Shown: one piece after another, positions 13,378 to 25,298 of the stretch
How the letters are laid out: every line of letters starts with the position of its first letter
Position numbering within the stretch: position 1 is the first letter of the stretch
Assembly (NCBI GenBank): GCA_025765615.1
Contig: JAIVFJ010000043.1
Span: forward strand, 1-64,000
Origin: Zopfochytrium polystomum
Lineage: Eukaryota > Chytridiomycota > Chytridiomycetes > Chytridiales > Chytridiaceae
Length of the DNA stretch: 64,000 nt
Direction: 5' to 3'
Translations under genes and position numbers: made by a program
The notes under the pieces: generated by a model
Databases searched by the model: none
What the model saw: the letters and a program-made list of their open reading frames with translations, nothing else
Told to the model about the DNA's origin: nothing

Positions 13378-16012
13378 CTACACCACCACGCGGTCGTCGT
13401 CCACCAAACCATCCCAACCCTCCCTAGCCCCCGCCTCCCCTCCGTTCACGGCCCCCGTCTTCACCGCCTTGACCCGCCCGCTGACAAACCTCCCTGCGAC
13501 CTCGACCGCCTTGCCGCTGTGCCGCAACCCGACCTCGCGCGCGACGACCTCGAGCACGCGGTTCTCGATCTTGCGGCCGCTCTGGTGGAGCACGAAGGGA
13601 CGGTTGCCCGTCGGGCGGAAGAGCGGGTGGCGCGGGCGGGTCGACGGCGACGACGGCGAGGAGGAAGAGGAGGAAGAGGACGGGGACGGGGACGACGGGT
13701 AGTGGTGGTCAAAGACAAAGTCGGCGGCAAACTTCATGTAGAGGCCCGCAAAGAGCTCGGTCTCGGTGTCGAGGACGAGGAGCGGGCGGGCGCGGGCGGG
13801 CGGCGGGACGAACGCGGGTGGTGGCACCGCTGGACTGCTGCCGTTGTCGTCTGTGACCTGTCCGGCGTCGTCAAATGCGGGACCGAGCGGGGGGAACGCG
13901 GAGGGCGGCGGAGCGGGGAAGGCGGCGTCGTACTTTGGCACGCCGATGGCGGGCCGGGACGCGGCGACGACGACGGACGGGTCGGCGCCGTGCGCGACGA
14001 GATATCGGCGTCTCTCGGCCTCGGCTCTGACGACGTCGACGACGGCCGCACGGGCTTCGTCAAAGCGCGCGGCGGCAACCGGGTCGTTGTCGCGGTCCTC
14101 GGTCTCGGCGGCGTCGAGGCGGGCGACGGCGGCGGCGACGGGGCCGTTATTGTCGTCGCCGCCGTCGAGCGCGAGGGCCGGGTCGCGGGTCCAGACGGCG
14201 TCGCGGCGGAGGTAGGCGAGGTGGAGTGCGAGCTGGTCGTCCGCGCACTCTGAAGTATAGACGCGGGAGAAGAGTGCGGCGACGGAGGATGCGCGGCCGA
14301 CGACGAGGCCGGCGTTGAGGAAAGCGAGGGGCGAGCCTTGGCCGTTCCAGATGCGGTTGCGACCGGGGTGCTGTAGCGCCCAAGTTTGCGGCGCGGGCCG
14401 GCGGTGCAGGGCCATGGCGTCGAGCGGGTGCCTGACGCCGGCGGGGCGCCAGACGTTGTCGCGGTCGAGGTACGCCGGGGCGAGCTGCTCGTCGGGCCAC
14501 AGGGCGGTCTCGGTGCCCATGAGGACGGCGTCGAGCGAGCCGCCGCGGGCCGCGGCGACGGCCCACGCGCTCCAAATGTCGTCGGCGGTGGTGTTTGGGG
14601 AGAATCAAGACGTCCGACGCGTCGGTGAGGATCAGCAGCCGCGCCGGGTCCGCGCGGGCGACGGCGGCCGCGTAGTCGGCGTAGGCCCGGACACGCCGGC
14701 CCCAGCCGCGCCACGGCTCGTGCAGGCCGAGGACCGTCAGCGGGATGCCCGTGCCGTGGACGCCTTCCGCGAACCGGTTGATGCCCGACGAGCAGCTCGT
14801 GATAAACGTGACCCACTCCACGTCGGGCCGCTGGCCGTGCCGGCTCTGCGTTTCCGAGAGAGCCGTCGCGTTCAGCACAACGTCCGAGCACGGCGCCGAG
14901 TCGACCGTCGAGGCGCCGGGGAGCCGCAGCATGTCTGTGATGAGGTGGCGCCACTGGTCTGCGAAGCAGACGAGCGAGTCGGTGACGGGCCGGATGAGCT
15001 GGGACTCGGCCCCGTCGCTCGCAACGGCCACTTTGAAGTCGCGATCCCGCGACAGCACAATGTGGACGGACGCGCCCAACAGAAGAAGCACCGCCGCGAC
15101 AGCGCCAAAGAGCACCCTTCGCCACACACGCTTTGAGAACAACCGGGCTGGAAGGATGCGGTGGTGTCGATTGTGGTGGTGAGAGTAGTGGTGATCTCCT
15201 GACGACAGCGAAAACAGAGGCAAAACGGATTGCAGGCCGGCGTCCTTTTTGCTACCGAGATGTGGTGACGTGTTGAGTGCCGCAGTGACTGGAGAGGATG
15301 TGCTGGTTGCTGCTTTCCGATCGAGCGAAGAAGACCGCCGACTGGTAGACGAAGACAGCGAAAACGCTGACGACGCAACCGAACACGTCGGTGATGCCGA
15401 TCGACGGGATGAGGTCGGCGAGGCTCCCGGTGACGATGAGGACGACGGCGAAAGTGATGACGGTGCGAAGGACGCAGGCGGGATGGCGACGCGAAGCGAG
15501 AATGTTGGGGACGACGAAGGAGGAGACGAGGATGCTGAGGAGGGAGTTGCCGCAGCCGTGCCTGATTCAGACGACGACGCGGGACTGAAGCCGCCGTCGG
15601 CTGGGACAGCGAAAACCGGGGTCGTTGTGCTGTCGTCGTCGTCTGCAGCGGCCCGCTGATGCTGCTGCAAGAAGAGCTGCGACGGTCTCGTGCTATGGTC
15701 GCTGTTCGCGTGCGGCAAAGGCAAGGCATTGCGGACCAGGGGGTGGCGGAGTTGTGGGGGTGAGGTTTGTGTCCCAAGCAGTGCCTCCTCTTCCCGTTGT
15801 TCGGACGCAAGGGTGGTGGTGGTGGTGGTGGTGGGTGACCAACGCGTGGAAACGGGTGGCGGCAGCGGCAACGGCGCCCGAGGGTCGTGGGCGTCGAGGG
15901 CGCCCACCCCGTCGAGCTGATGCCGGAAGCGATTCGGCTGGCGCGTCGGATCCCACGCGTGTAGGGAGGGCTGCGGTTGCGGTGGTTGCGGGTCGTTGGC
16001 GTCTTGTGGCAT
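13378..16012 (-). CDS. PLOD-like glycosyltransferase, type II membrane protein, with a frameshift
   Basis: The start at 16012 opens a long Ser/Pro/Thr-rich cytosolic tail. It is followed near residue 310 by one transmembrane helix (VLFGAVAAVLLLLGASVHIVL) after Arg-rich residues, giving Golgi type II topology. The luminal part resembles the glycosyltransferase domain of procollagen lysyl hydroxylase/glucosyltransferases. Matching features are VTFITSC near its start, a LTDASDV motif (the metal-binding DxxD), a GTETALWPDEQL segment (compare the SAE..C/YPD region), an LNAGLVVG segment, DDQLALHLAYL, and LDTETELF followed by the C-terminal part. At the C run 14597-14600 one base too many separates the two halves; each half is open for hundreds of codons. 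The acceptor is unknown. Family assignment is by pattern, not by search. Confidence 0.7.
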
Positions 16013-16561
16013 CGCGTCGAGGATAGCGGGGGTAGGGGGACCGGTGGGGCGGACCTGGGCTTTTGGGAGGTTGATCCAGCAGAGAGGGGACTGACTATGG
16101 ACGAGCTATGGGCAGCAGCAGTTTACAGATGGGAGTGAGCATCAACCAACAGGGCTGATGTTCTGATGAGGCTGGCTGGCTGCAGAGCACGTCCGCGGTG
16201 GCCGACGGAGGGAGGAGTCGCCAATCAATCAATAAAATAAGTAAGGTGCGGTAGCAGGGTTCTCGTTCCAACGCGGCTTGTCGAGCGAGAGAAGGAAGGG
16301 GGGAAGGCCCTGAGTAGAAGTGCGGAGCGGAGTGGGGTCGGGTGGGTGGGGTGGGAGGGTACGTGGAAGGAGGGGTCGACGGAGGGAGGGAGGGAGGGAG
16401 GGAGGGAGGGAGGGAGGGAGGGAGGGAGGGAGGGATAGCGTGGAGATATGCGGTTGTTGGTGTTGTTGAGTTGATGCTGTTTTGTGTGTTTATGATGTTG
16501 ACGGACGGACAACGGATGGGCTGCAGACAGAGAGGGCGGAGACAGAGTGGGGCGACGGACA

Positions 16562-16622
<61 letters not shown>

Positions 16623-17104
16623 CAGGTAGGCAGGCAGGCAGGCAGGCAGACAGACAGACAGACAAGCAGAAACGGACTCCATGTTTACTTGAAAGCACGA
16701 TGACAAAACTGCCACTTCAGTTTTGTCACGGTAAGGTCGGAGTTTGTAATGAGAGAGGGAGAAAGGGGGCGGACAGCGACAGAGGATGGATGGATGGTCC
16801 AGCCGAGAGGCGAAGGAAGAAGGAAGAAGGAGAAAGAAGGAGGACAGACAGACAAACAGACAGACAGAGGAGGCAGGCAGACCAACAGACTGACAGACAG
16901 GCTAAGAAGGGAGTAGGGAAAATGAGCCAATGAGCGGTGGTGATGCTTGTTGAGTGGGGGGTGGACGGACCTGGCGGCGGTCGGTCGGAGGACGGGAACC
17001 AGCGAAAAAGTCCGATCCGTGTGTCGGACGCCCATTCGCGGCGCATTCCTTGGGCTTCTTCCATTTTTCTTTCATCGTTTGCGGGAGATAGAGAGAGGAG
17101 CCAT

Positions 17105-17136
<32 letters not shown>

Positions 17137-17683
17137 GACTGCGGCGGATTTGGGAAACTTACCCAACCTCCGTGTTTACTTAATTCTTCCTAAGCGTCCC
17201 TCCCACTTTCCGATCTCTCTGTCTGTCTGTCTGTCTGTCTCCCTATCTGCGTCTCTCCTTTCTCTCTTGCCCAGACGGAGTCGGAAGTTCCCTCCGTCGA
17301 AACGCGGAGCAACCAGGGCGAGGACGACCAGCCATCCACTGCAGTAAAGAGCGGTCAAAGGGAGGCAGGTCCTTTACTTGTAATGCAGAATTGGTGATGT
17401 CAATCAGAGCAAAGTCCATTCAAAACTTGCCCTACTCTGCGTGCGTGTGGGAACAACCAGAGTTACATGTACTTTCGCGTCCTGCAGTCAGCCAAACAAA
17501 AACAGCAATCAATGCGGCTAGCCTCTCCATCTGTCTTTCACGTCAAATGCACGCGGAGGGAGGCACGGACAGAGAAAGAGCCCACACTCTTTGCAAAATT
17601 TTGTGCGGAGGCGGATCTCGAAAACACGTTTCCCCGCTCGATTTTCCCCGCCTGTCTGCAACGTCCTTCTTCTGTCTCTCTCA

Positions 17684-17747
<64 letters not shown>

Positions 17748-18697
17748 TTGTCTCCCTCGTCTCCTACAGCCTCACCTTTCTCTGCCCTCAACACCATCTC
17801 CCTCCTTTTCTTTGCCTGATTTCTCTTCCACAGAAAGAACCAGCCCAGCGGAGGAGGATTTCTTGAAATGCATTTGCGAGCGAGTGCCAACGGACCAAAA
17901 AAAAAAGGACTAATGAGGAGAGCGGAAAAGAGAATGAAAGGTGTCCGCCTTAGAGCGTCGAAACACACACACACACACACACACTCATATCAACATCTGC
18001 TGGAAAGCCAGAGGGAGAGGGAGAGAGACAGGAGAGCTAGAGGGAGATAGAGAGATATGGAGGACAGACAAACACGGGGGGTAGCCCCCGCCCTCGATGG
18101 CGGGAAAACTCTTCTACCGATATCCATCTACTTTCATTCTTATTCTGCTCATGGAGCGAGAAGCAAAAGCAATCAGAAGAAGAAGAAAAGAAAAAAGAGC
18201 TCGCAATCACCCAAGCTAAAGCCCTCCCCATCCCCAAACTAGAAACCTCCTTATCACATACTGCACAAGTCAGAGGCGTTCGGAGGCTGTCGGCTGAATG
18301 GGATTCAGACGTACCCTAGCCGTCCCCGGTTTGACATTTCTTTGTGGCGGTGACCGACCCAAACATGTCGCCGCCATCTCTCTCGGGGCTCGGAGACATC
18401 AAGCAGCTGTTTAGGAACCCAAGGCTTCACAACCCCCCCGGACTCGGTTCTGGTTCGCTGAACACCATTTCGTTCTTCCCTCGAAGTACACTTTGTTGGA
18501 TTCAGCATTTTTCAGCTCGCTGGGGAAAGAAAGAAAGAAAGAAATGCATAACTACTGAGTTGCGGCGGCTCTTGTTGCATATGCCAAGGGGAAGCGGCGC
18601 GTTCAAACGGGAACCAGCGGGGAAAAAAAAAGACGTTAAGAAACCCAACGTAGAGCAACTCTCACCACCACCAAAAATTCTCCACGATTCAAAATTT
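16013..18697. repeat. Microsatellite-rich spacer
   Basis: Contains (GGGA)n at about 16380-16435, (GA)n at 16566-16620 followed by GGCA then GACA repeats to about 16670, and GACA-type repeats near 16845-16900. Further on are (GA)n at 17105-17130, (TGTC)n at 17216-17240, (TC)n at 17670-17742 and (CA)n at 17965-17985. Frames here are repeat translations. No gene is supported, although unique sequence at 17340-17600 and 18060-18560 could hide a small exon. Confidence 0.9.
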
Positions 18698-21600
18698 TTA
18701 GGACACTTCGAGGATTCCCTCCCCCGCGCCATCGCCCGCACTCGCACCCGCACTCGCGCCGTCTCTGGGCGCCGCTAGCCCACCGGGCGCCGCCCACCCA
18801 ACGCCGTCACCCGATCTTGAATCCGCCTCGCTCTGCGGCGGCACGGGCGGTGGCGGTGGGTGCGGCGGGTGCAGCAAACCGTTTAGGCCTCCCGCCGCTG
18901 CAGCCTCCGCAACGGCCGCGGCTGCGACATATTTTCGCTCACCCCACGCAGCCTCCGCAACAGTCCCAACTGCCGGCGCTACGGCCACCGCCACCGGCCC
19001 CGCCGTCACCACCGTCGCCGCAACTAAAGCCACGCAGTGGCGGCACACAAAGTCCTCCGTCTCCCACTTCCCGCCGGCGCTGCCGTCGCTCCAACGACTC
19101 CCCGGCCGCCGCGCGGCCTCGGCGCACGCGAGGTGCTGCCAGCGCGAGCATCGGCCGCACGCGATCATCGGGCGGCCGTCTGTATTTTGCGGGGGACCCA
19201 ACAAGCGGTCAGAACATGAGAAGAAAACGGGAAAGAGAGCGCGCGGGGTTGGACAACAAAACAAAAAACCTAACAAGGCCAACAAAAAAAAAATAAAACA
19301 AAAAAAGGCAACCCACCGTCCCAGTTCCGCCCCGCGACGCCGCAGGGGCAGTCAAACTCCCACTCGTCGTCGTCGTCGTCCTGGTCCTCGCTGGGAGCGG
19401 CGGCGGCGGCCGCATCCCCCCGGTCGCCGTCGGTCATTTGCAGCACCACAGCGACGGCGTCGCCTTCACCCTCTCCAATCTGGTCCACCTTGAGCCGCTT
19501 CACGCCGTCGGCGCGGTCATCTTGCTCCGCAGCATCGAGCGCGCGGCGACGCTTCGCCAGCCGCTCTTCGCGCGACTCGCGCGGCGCCGCGGTCGCTACC
19601 GACGAGACAGCCGCTGCGGCGGCGGTGATAGCCCGGGTGCGGCGGTCCGAGTCGAGCAGGCGGGCCGCCGCCGCCGCCGCCGCAGCGGCGTCGCGTTCGG
19701 CGCGGGCGCGCTCTTCGCGCTCGAGGGCGCGTGCGGCGATGCGGACTGACGCGCGAACCGTGGTTGTCGCTGCTGCGCCGCTGTTGGCGAGCGCGGCGGC
19801 TGTGGCGGCGCGAAGCCGGTCCGCGGGCGACGCGCCGAGTTGCTGCTGCTGCCGGCGTCGAGCGTCGTCTTCCTTCTTGCGGAGCAAAGGGACGACGCGC
19901 GGGACGGCCTGGTCGACGAGGAAGCGGTGCAGGTCGCGCTCCAGCTCGTGTTTGGACGCGGCAAAGTGCGCGGGGAGGCGCATCCAGTCCTCTGAGGTGA
20001 GGCAGACGAGGTCGAACCGGCGGCGCGGGGCGGTCGGGTCAGTGACGGGCGGGTTTGATGGGGGATGCAGTACGGGGTCGTAGTGGGACGTGCTCGAGGC
20101 GGAGACAGAGGAAGAGGATGGAGAAGTCGATCGTTGGTTGGTTTTCCGCTGGGCGCGGATCCAAAGGGGAGCCTCGCGATAGAGCCGGTTGTCTGAAGTG
20201 GTAGGGGGGAGTTTTGAGTTGAAGAGTGGGGGAGGGTGAAGGCAGGAGGCCAAAGTCAACGGGGGGCTTGAAGTGGGCTCCGAACACGTTATTACCGTCA
20301 AACATCCAATATGTGTTTCCTTTCGAGTCCCAGCCGATCGGATCTACGCGCTTTTGTTGGAGAATCGAAAGCATTTAGTAGGATCGTCATGGGAAGCGCA
20401 CACTCTCTGATCGCCAGACGGCGAAAACTCACCCAGTGCTGCACCTCGTTGTCGGCTCGAGTCGCCACCCGAAAGCGCTCTTGGTGTTCGAGCTGCCACT
20501 CGCAAAGGTGGAGTAGAATCCTCACCTTCATAAGTGCGAATGGGGCAGCAATTCAGTAATGGACGGAGAGATTGTGTGAGAACAGTCCTCAAACTCGTCT
20601 GCCTACCCTATCCAGAAGCTTAACGTCTCGATACTCCACACCCTCGGGAAACGCAGTATGCAACACGCCGTATCGGTACTCTTCTCTCCGGTAATACATG
20701 GTCCAATTGTCTGATCTGGAGAAAGGAACTTGTGAGGCTCCTGCCAAGCACGATTGGTGATCAACCTACAGAATGTATCGGTTCTGCGTCAAGGTGCGAA
20801 GTAGCTTGACGTGGACTTCAGTGAAGATTGGGGACGGGTCCGGGGCCAGCAAGAACGTTTCCAGGTCCTAAACAAAGAGGGAAGTGGTGGGAAAAACGCA
20901 TCACGATCAGCTTTCACACAATCCACTCAGAAAGCCAGAGATTCCTAAAACAACTCCACTTGGCCCCTCCCGCAATCTCTATATGCCCCCTACCTCAGTC
21001 TCAAACCTTTCCTCCTCCTCCTCCTCGTCCAGCTTCCGCGCCCTCTTCGACTTACCGGCCGCGGCATTGCCGAACCCGTCGGCGGCCGCAGCGACCCGCC
21101 AGCGGATCCTGAGCGCGGAGGAAAACAGCGCAAAGAACTGCGCGACGGCGGCAAACTCCCACAGCCCGCGCAGCTCGGCGAGAGCGGGAGTCGCGGCGAG
21201 GACGGGGACGAGCGAGGATGGGTCGGGGCGCGGGGTTGGGTCGTCGGCGGTGGAGGAGGAGGGCGTGAAGCGTGCGGAGCGGCGGGTGGGGCGCGGGTCG
21301 GGCGGGGGTGTCGCGGGGGAGGCGGTACGGCGCGAGGAGCGGGAGGAGGTGGAGGGCGGGGGCGGGTGACTGTGGGGCGAGCCGCGGCGGCGGCGGGACG
21401 AGGGGGATAGCGGGGAGGGTCGGTCGGCGGAGTCTGCGCTTTCGGAGTCTCCTGGTGCGAAGGTGGACGCAGCGCGAGAAGCCGTGCGGCGTGGGGCGGA
21501 CCAGATGATGTTGTCCAGGCTGATGCCGTTGCGGGGTCGCGGCGTGGACGACTTTGCCGGCCGCTTTGTTGTGCTGTCGGCCGCCGTCTCAGCACAGGGG

Positions 21601-21899
21601 TGAACCGGCGACGGGGGCGTGGCTGGGGCGGCGCCGTTGGAGTGGATTGTCCCGATCGGCCTGGTGTTGGCATCCAACACATTGCGTTTCGCCTCGACTC
21701 CGCCGGTGTCGCCACCCAATGCGGCCGCAGGGACCAAAGAGCCTCCTCCACTTTGGCCAGACCCGTTGGGACGATCGCCTTCGCTGGCTTGTACTCTTCC
21801 ATCGACGTAAGCCGCGCCGTTGTCCCTGGGGATGCTGCCATTGTCGTCCAAGGGCGTCACGGCTGCGACTCCTTCGGCGTTCACACCACGATCGGCCAT
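18698..21899 (-). CDS. DDT-WHIM-PHD chromatin remodelling-type protein
   Basis: Seven exons join in frame: 21899 to about 20993, about 20867-20770, 20715-20607, 20525-20433, 20350-20296, 20192-19317 and 19179-18698. Introns are bounded by GT..AG, several with a CTAAY-like branch site. Exon 1 is a disordered Pro/Ser/Arg-rich tail ending in a DDT-like helix (LRGLWEFAAVAQFFALFSSAL), continued in exon 2 (DLETFLL...). Exons 4-6 carry a WHIM-like module: VRILLHLCEWQLE, then DPIGWDSKGNTYWMFD and DNRLYREAPLW. An Ala-rich coiled region follows. The exon 6/7 junction completes a PHD finger (CPCG...MIACGRCSRWQHLAC...FVCRHC) with the Cys4-His-Cys3 ligands visible. This order is that of ISWI-partner subunits such as RSF1/CECR2-like proteins, with the PHD finger possibly reading histone tails. 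The exact orthologue is uncertain. Confidence 0.85.
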
Positions 21900-22194
21900 C
21901 GTCTGTTCGAGAATGCAGCAGGACTTGTCAAGCGCGTATCTAATTTGACAGATGGGAACAGCCCAGAGCGACCACCTCGTGCAGACCTATCGTTGCTACG
22001 GGAACGCGAGTATGAAAAGCGCAAGCTAAAAAGTGCTTCTTGATGGGCTGGTTTGGATATTCAGATCCCGGATCCATCCCGCTTCTTACATCGCCACCCC
22101 ACCCCACCCTCAACCTACAACCCCAACCATGACTGTCATCGCATCAACCTCCCTACCTCCCAAGCTCGCAGCAACACACCCTCGCGTTCAACGT
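21900..22194. other. Spacer between the DDT/PHD gene and eL31
   Basis: Upstream region of the minus-strand DDT/PHD gene and 3' flank of the minus-strand eL31 gene. Nothing specific is identified. Confidence 0.4.
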
Positions 22195-22632
22195 TTAAGC
22201 GTCCTCGACGGTCTGGGACTGGAGGCCCTTGAAGGAGGTGACGTTGACGACCTGGACAAGAGTGTACATCTTCTCCTTGGCGTCTTCGGCGTCGTTCCTC
22301 TTCCGGGAGAGGCGGAGCCGGATCCGGTGTGGGACGGTCTTGATGCCCTGGTGCCAGACGGCGTTGTTCAGGGAAGGGTCGATGCGGACGTCGGAGGTGC
22401 CCATGGTCTTGGCAGCGAACCGGCGGATGGTCTTGATGGCGAAGGGGGCGCGCTTGCGGAACGACTTGCCGAAAACGTGCTTGTGCAGGTGGAGGGTGCA
22501 CTCGCGGGTGACAGCCTGCCGTTGGGAGCGATCGGGTGCATTGCTTAGTTAATAACAACGAGATCTGGGGCTATGCGACCTCCACTCGGTTACCTGGTCC
22601 TTGGTCGACTTCTTCTTCTGGTCCTTGGCCAT
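22195..22632 (-). CDS. RPL31: 60S ribosomal protein eL31
   Basis: Component of the large ribosomal subunit at the polypeptide exit tunnel. Exon 1 (22632-22594) encodes a Lys-rich start ending in KKKSTKDQ. The intron at 22516-22593 has GTAACC donor, TAACTAAGC branch and GGCAG acceptor. Exon 2 (22515-22195) runs from AVTRECTLHLHK to the stop. The 119-residue product matches the family's usual 113-125. It carries the diagnostic MGTSDVRID, NNAVWHQGIKTVPHRIR and RLSRKRN segments and the YTLV...FKGLQ tail. An intron right after the basic N-terminus is typical of fungal ribosomal protein genes. Intact. Confidence 0.97.
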
Positions 22633-23399
22633 TTTTGGAGGGATCTGTGTGTAGGAGTCGATCTGCCTGTTAGTCAAATGGAAGAGTGACAGAAACGATG
22701 AGAGGGAAGTGCGACTGGGTTGAGGTTGAAGTAATGAAGCGATCGGATCAACAGAGGGTTGAATAACGGATCGGATCCATCGAACAGATCTCTTTGACGC
22801 GACGAGTACGATTTTGGGCTGTCCTCAAGCTCCGGAGGCCTGCAGTATCGAAGCTCCATCCAAAACGATGAATCCTTCTGTTTGTCCAAAGGGTCTGCTG
22901 GGATTCGGATGCTGAAGATCTGCGAGCGTCCGTCTAACCGACCACGAATACTGACGGAAAAAGGACGGAGTGCATAGCGCCAGTGCAATGCGGTGGGACA
23001 GGATGGGATGGGATGGGATGCGATGGAAGGGGAGTAGTGACAGACGGGGCACACCTTAACCGAATGAAGGGTTGTTCTTTGTGTGATTTCTCCCTTTTTT
23101 TCCAAACCAGTGACCGAGCCAAAAACAACCTGCAGCCTTGTCAAAATAACTGGAACTGTCAGCCTTCAACGCCGGCTGCACGGCTGACCTTGACCTAACG
23201 GAACTCAAAATGAGAGGGGTTAGCCTTTAGGGGGCCTATGCGCCAACCTTCCCTTGTAATACTATCATTCTCGTATTCTATAAAATATTCAAGTAATGCT
23301 GTTCACGTGCAATTCATTCACGCCACTGGTTCCAAACAATGCTTTGGTCAACCCCGCGCGTGTTTCACCCACTCCCGCCCCACCCCACACGTAAAACCA
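22633..23399. other. Region upstream of eL31
   Basis: Probable promoter and 5' leader of eL31. A GGGATGGGATG short tandem repeat lies at about 23001-23018. No gene is supported. Confidence 0.45.
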
Positions 23400-24732
23400 T
23401 CAAACATTCGCCAGCGCCGCGTCCGCCTTCGCCCCCAACCCGACCTCCCTCAAGCTCTTCGGATGTAAGCACCACGCGTCGAACCGCTCCTCGATCCGCA
23501 CACCGTCCCTCGTCTCCGGCAGAGGCCACCGCTTCCCGTACCAGCCGTCCAGGCTGCACGAGAAACCCAGCCTCCGGAGCTCGACGAGCATTTCCGCCGT
23601 CTTTGCGAGTCCGCCCATGACCTCGGTGACGAGGAAGAAGACGCGGCGCGCGGCGAACAGCGCGGTGGCCCCGCGGAGCACGTCCAGCTCGAACCCTTCG
23701 ACGTCCATCTTCATGACCCACACGTCCTCGGCGAGGAACGTGTCCAGCGGGTCGATGTGCAGCCACTGCCGGAAGGGCTTGAGGCTGTTGCCGCGGACGC
23801 TGCCGCGGCCGCGGGCGGCGGTGGAGGCTTTGTATTTGGCGATGTGGCGCGCAGAGCAGGTGACGGTGCCGTCGCCTTGGTTGGAGTCGTCCGAGGCGAT
23901 TGCGCAAGTGGCGGATTTAGCGCCGAGGCCCTGGTGTGCCGTGGTAAAAGGGAGGCAAAACGTCACTGTAAGTACACATGCATCCCTAACCGCAACTCCC
24001 GAGCGCACACAAACATATGCGTCTTACATTATTGATAAACGTCACCCTCTCCATCAATGCCGGCGTCGTACACAGCGTAGCCCGAAACTGCCCGGCGTTC
24101 TCCCGCAAAGCGTCGAACGAGACGACCCTGAACCCCCAGGCGGCCGCGACGACCGAGTGGACGCCGACGTTCGAGCCGACGTCGACAAACAGCGGGTCGC
24201 TCAGGTGTAGGCCCTCGGACTCGGCAAGGGCCTCGACGATGCTCGCGGTGATTTCGGGCTCCCAGGTGCCGTCGGTGGCGACCCAGCCCGAGACGATGTC
24301 GGCGTCGTCGGCGGCGTAGACGTAGATGCCGGCGGGGACGATGCGCGGGCGGCGGCCGCGGGTCGGGTGGAAGCCGGCGGTCTTGAGGGGAACGAGGGCG
24401 GTGGCGGCGAAGGAGGAGGAGGGGGAGGAGGAGGAGAAGGCGGGCGGAGGGTAAAAGTGCTCGCAGAAGAGGGACTGCAGAAGCCGCGCGCGGGCTTGGT
24501 GGCCAGTCGGGGTGGTCGGGGAGGGCAGCCGCTGGAAGGTAGCTGCGTCGGGTTCTGTGTGGTCAACAAGGACGGCGGCTGGGGGGGCCGGATGCGCGGT
24601 GTTGAAGTCCACCGATGTGCTTCTCGCCAGCCGAAGGGGCCGCTGCAGCCAGAGGATGCCCGTCACGACCACGGTCGCCAAGATCAAGGGCAGCAGCAGG
24701 CGGAAGCCCAAAAGCGACTTCGCTACCGCCAT
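23400..24732 (-). CDS. FkbM-family methyltransferase, type II membrane protein
   Basis: Exon 1 is 24732-24028 and exon 2 23930-23400. The intron at 23931-24027 begins GTAAGA and ends CACACCAG; this acceptor, rather than the nearer ACTTACAG, keeps the frame. An N-terminal signal anchor (LLLPLILATVVVTGILWL) predicts a membrane-bound enzyme facing the secretory lumen. The SAM-binding core is clear: a DPLFVDVGSNVGVHSV glycine motif, then VVSFDAL with the ribose-binding acid. The FkbM signature follows across the splice (INN/GLGAKSATC...DDSNQGDGTV), then a LDTF...VWVMKMDVEGFELDVLRGA block. FkbM enzymes methylate hydroxyls of sugars or natural products; the substrate here is unknown. Single-copy and intact. 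Confidence 0.88.
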
Positions 24733-25298
24733 CTGTTTGTTTCAATGCGACACACACACGAGTTTTCCGTGTTTGTATTGGTATAGTACCGTTGCCGTGC
24801 CAAAAAAGAGCGGGAAACACGAGAAATTCCGAAGAGAGGGAGACAGAGCAACCAGTGAAGGTGTGCTCAGCCCGACGCGGACGGAGCGCCCTTCGCTGCA
24901 TATAATTTTTGCTTCGCCATCGTTGCCTCTCTCCGCCAAAACGCCCACCGCGCTGTGGCGGAATTGAATATTCTAATTGGTGAGGTCGCAGTACTGAACT
25001 TGAAGGTTCCATACGAAGGAACCACAAAGCCCCATAGTGGCAAGCCCGGCAAATACGTTAAACCTGTCCAACGCCTTTGACATCCCTCGAATGACCCACC
25101 ACAAAGCAACCAGCGACTTTGTCAAGAATCCGACATTGGGCGTCGTTTGGAGTAAACGTAGAAAACAAAGCTCGCGAGTGTGAACCCAGTATTTGCTTTT
25201 TCAGTATTAATATCTTTTTCCATTCGCCATCCGACGGACAGGTGAAATGCTATACTCCACTGCTTCAACAACCCAAGCTCTCTCACAAAGCGCTCACT
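24733..25298. other. Spacer between FkbM and RING/ankyrin genes
   Basis: Upstream of the FkbM gene and downstream of the RING/ankyrin gene. Nothing specific is seen. Confidence 0.4.

Noticed and set aside
16380..16670. Regular short repeats that could suggest a CRISPR array
   Set aside because: They are perfect di- and tetranucleotide microsatellites without unique spacers, in a eukaryotic context.
23934..24027. Frame break in the FkbM gene
   Set aside because: It appears only if the ACTTACAG acceptor is used; the CACACCAG acceptor at 23931 keeps the frame and the conserved NNGLG motif.
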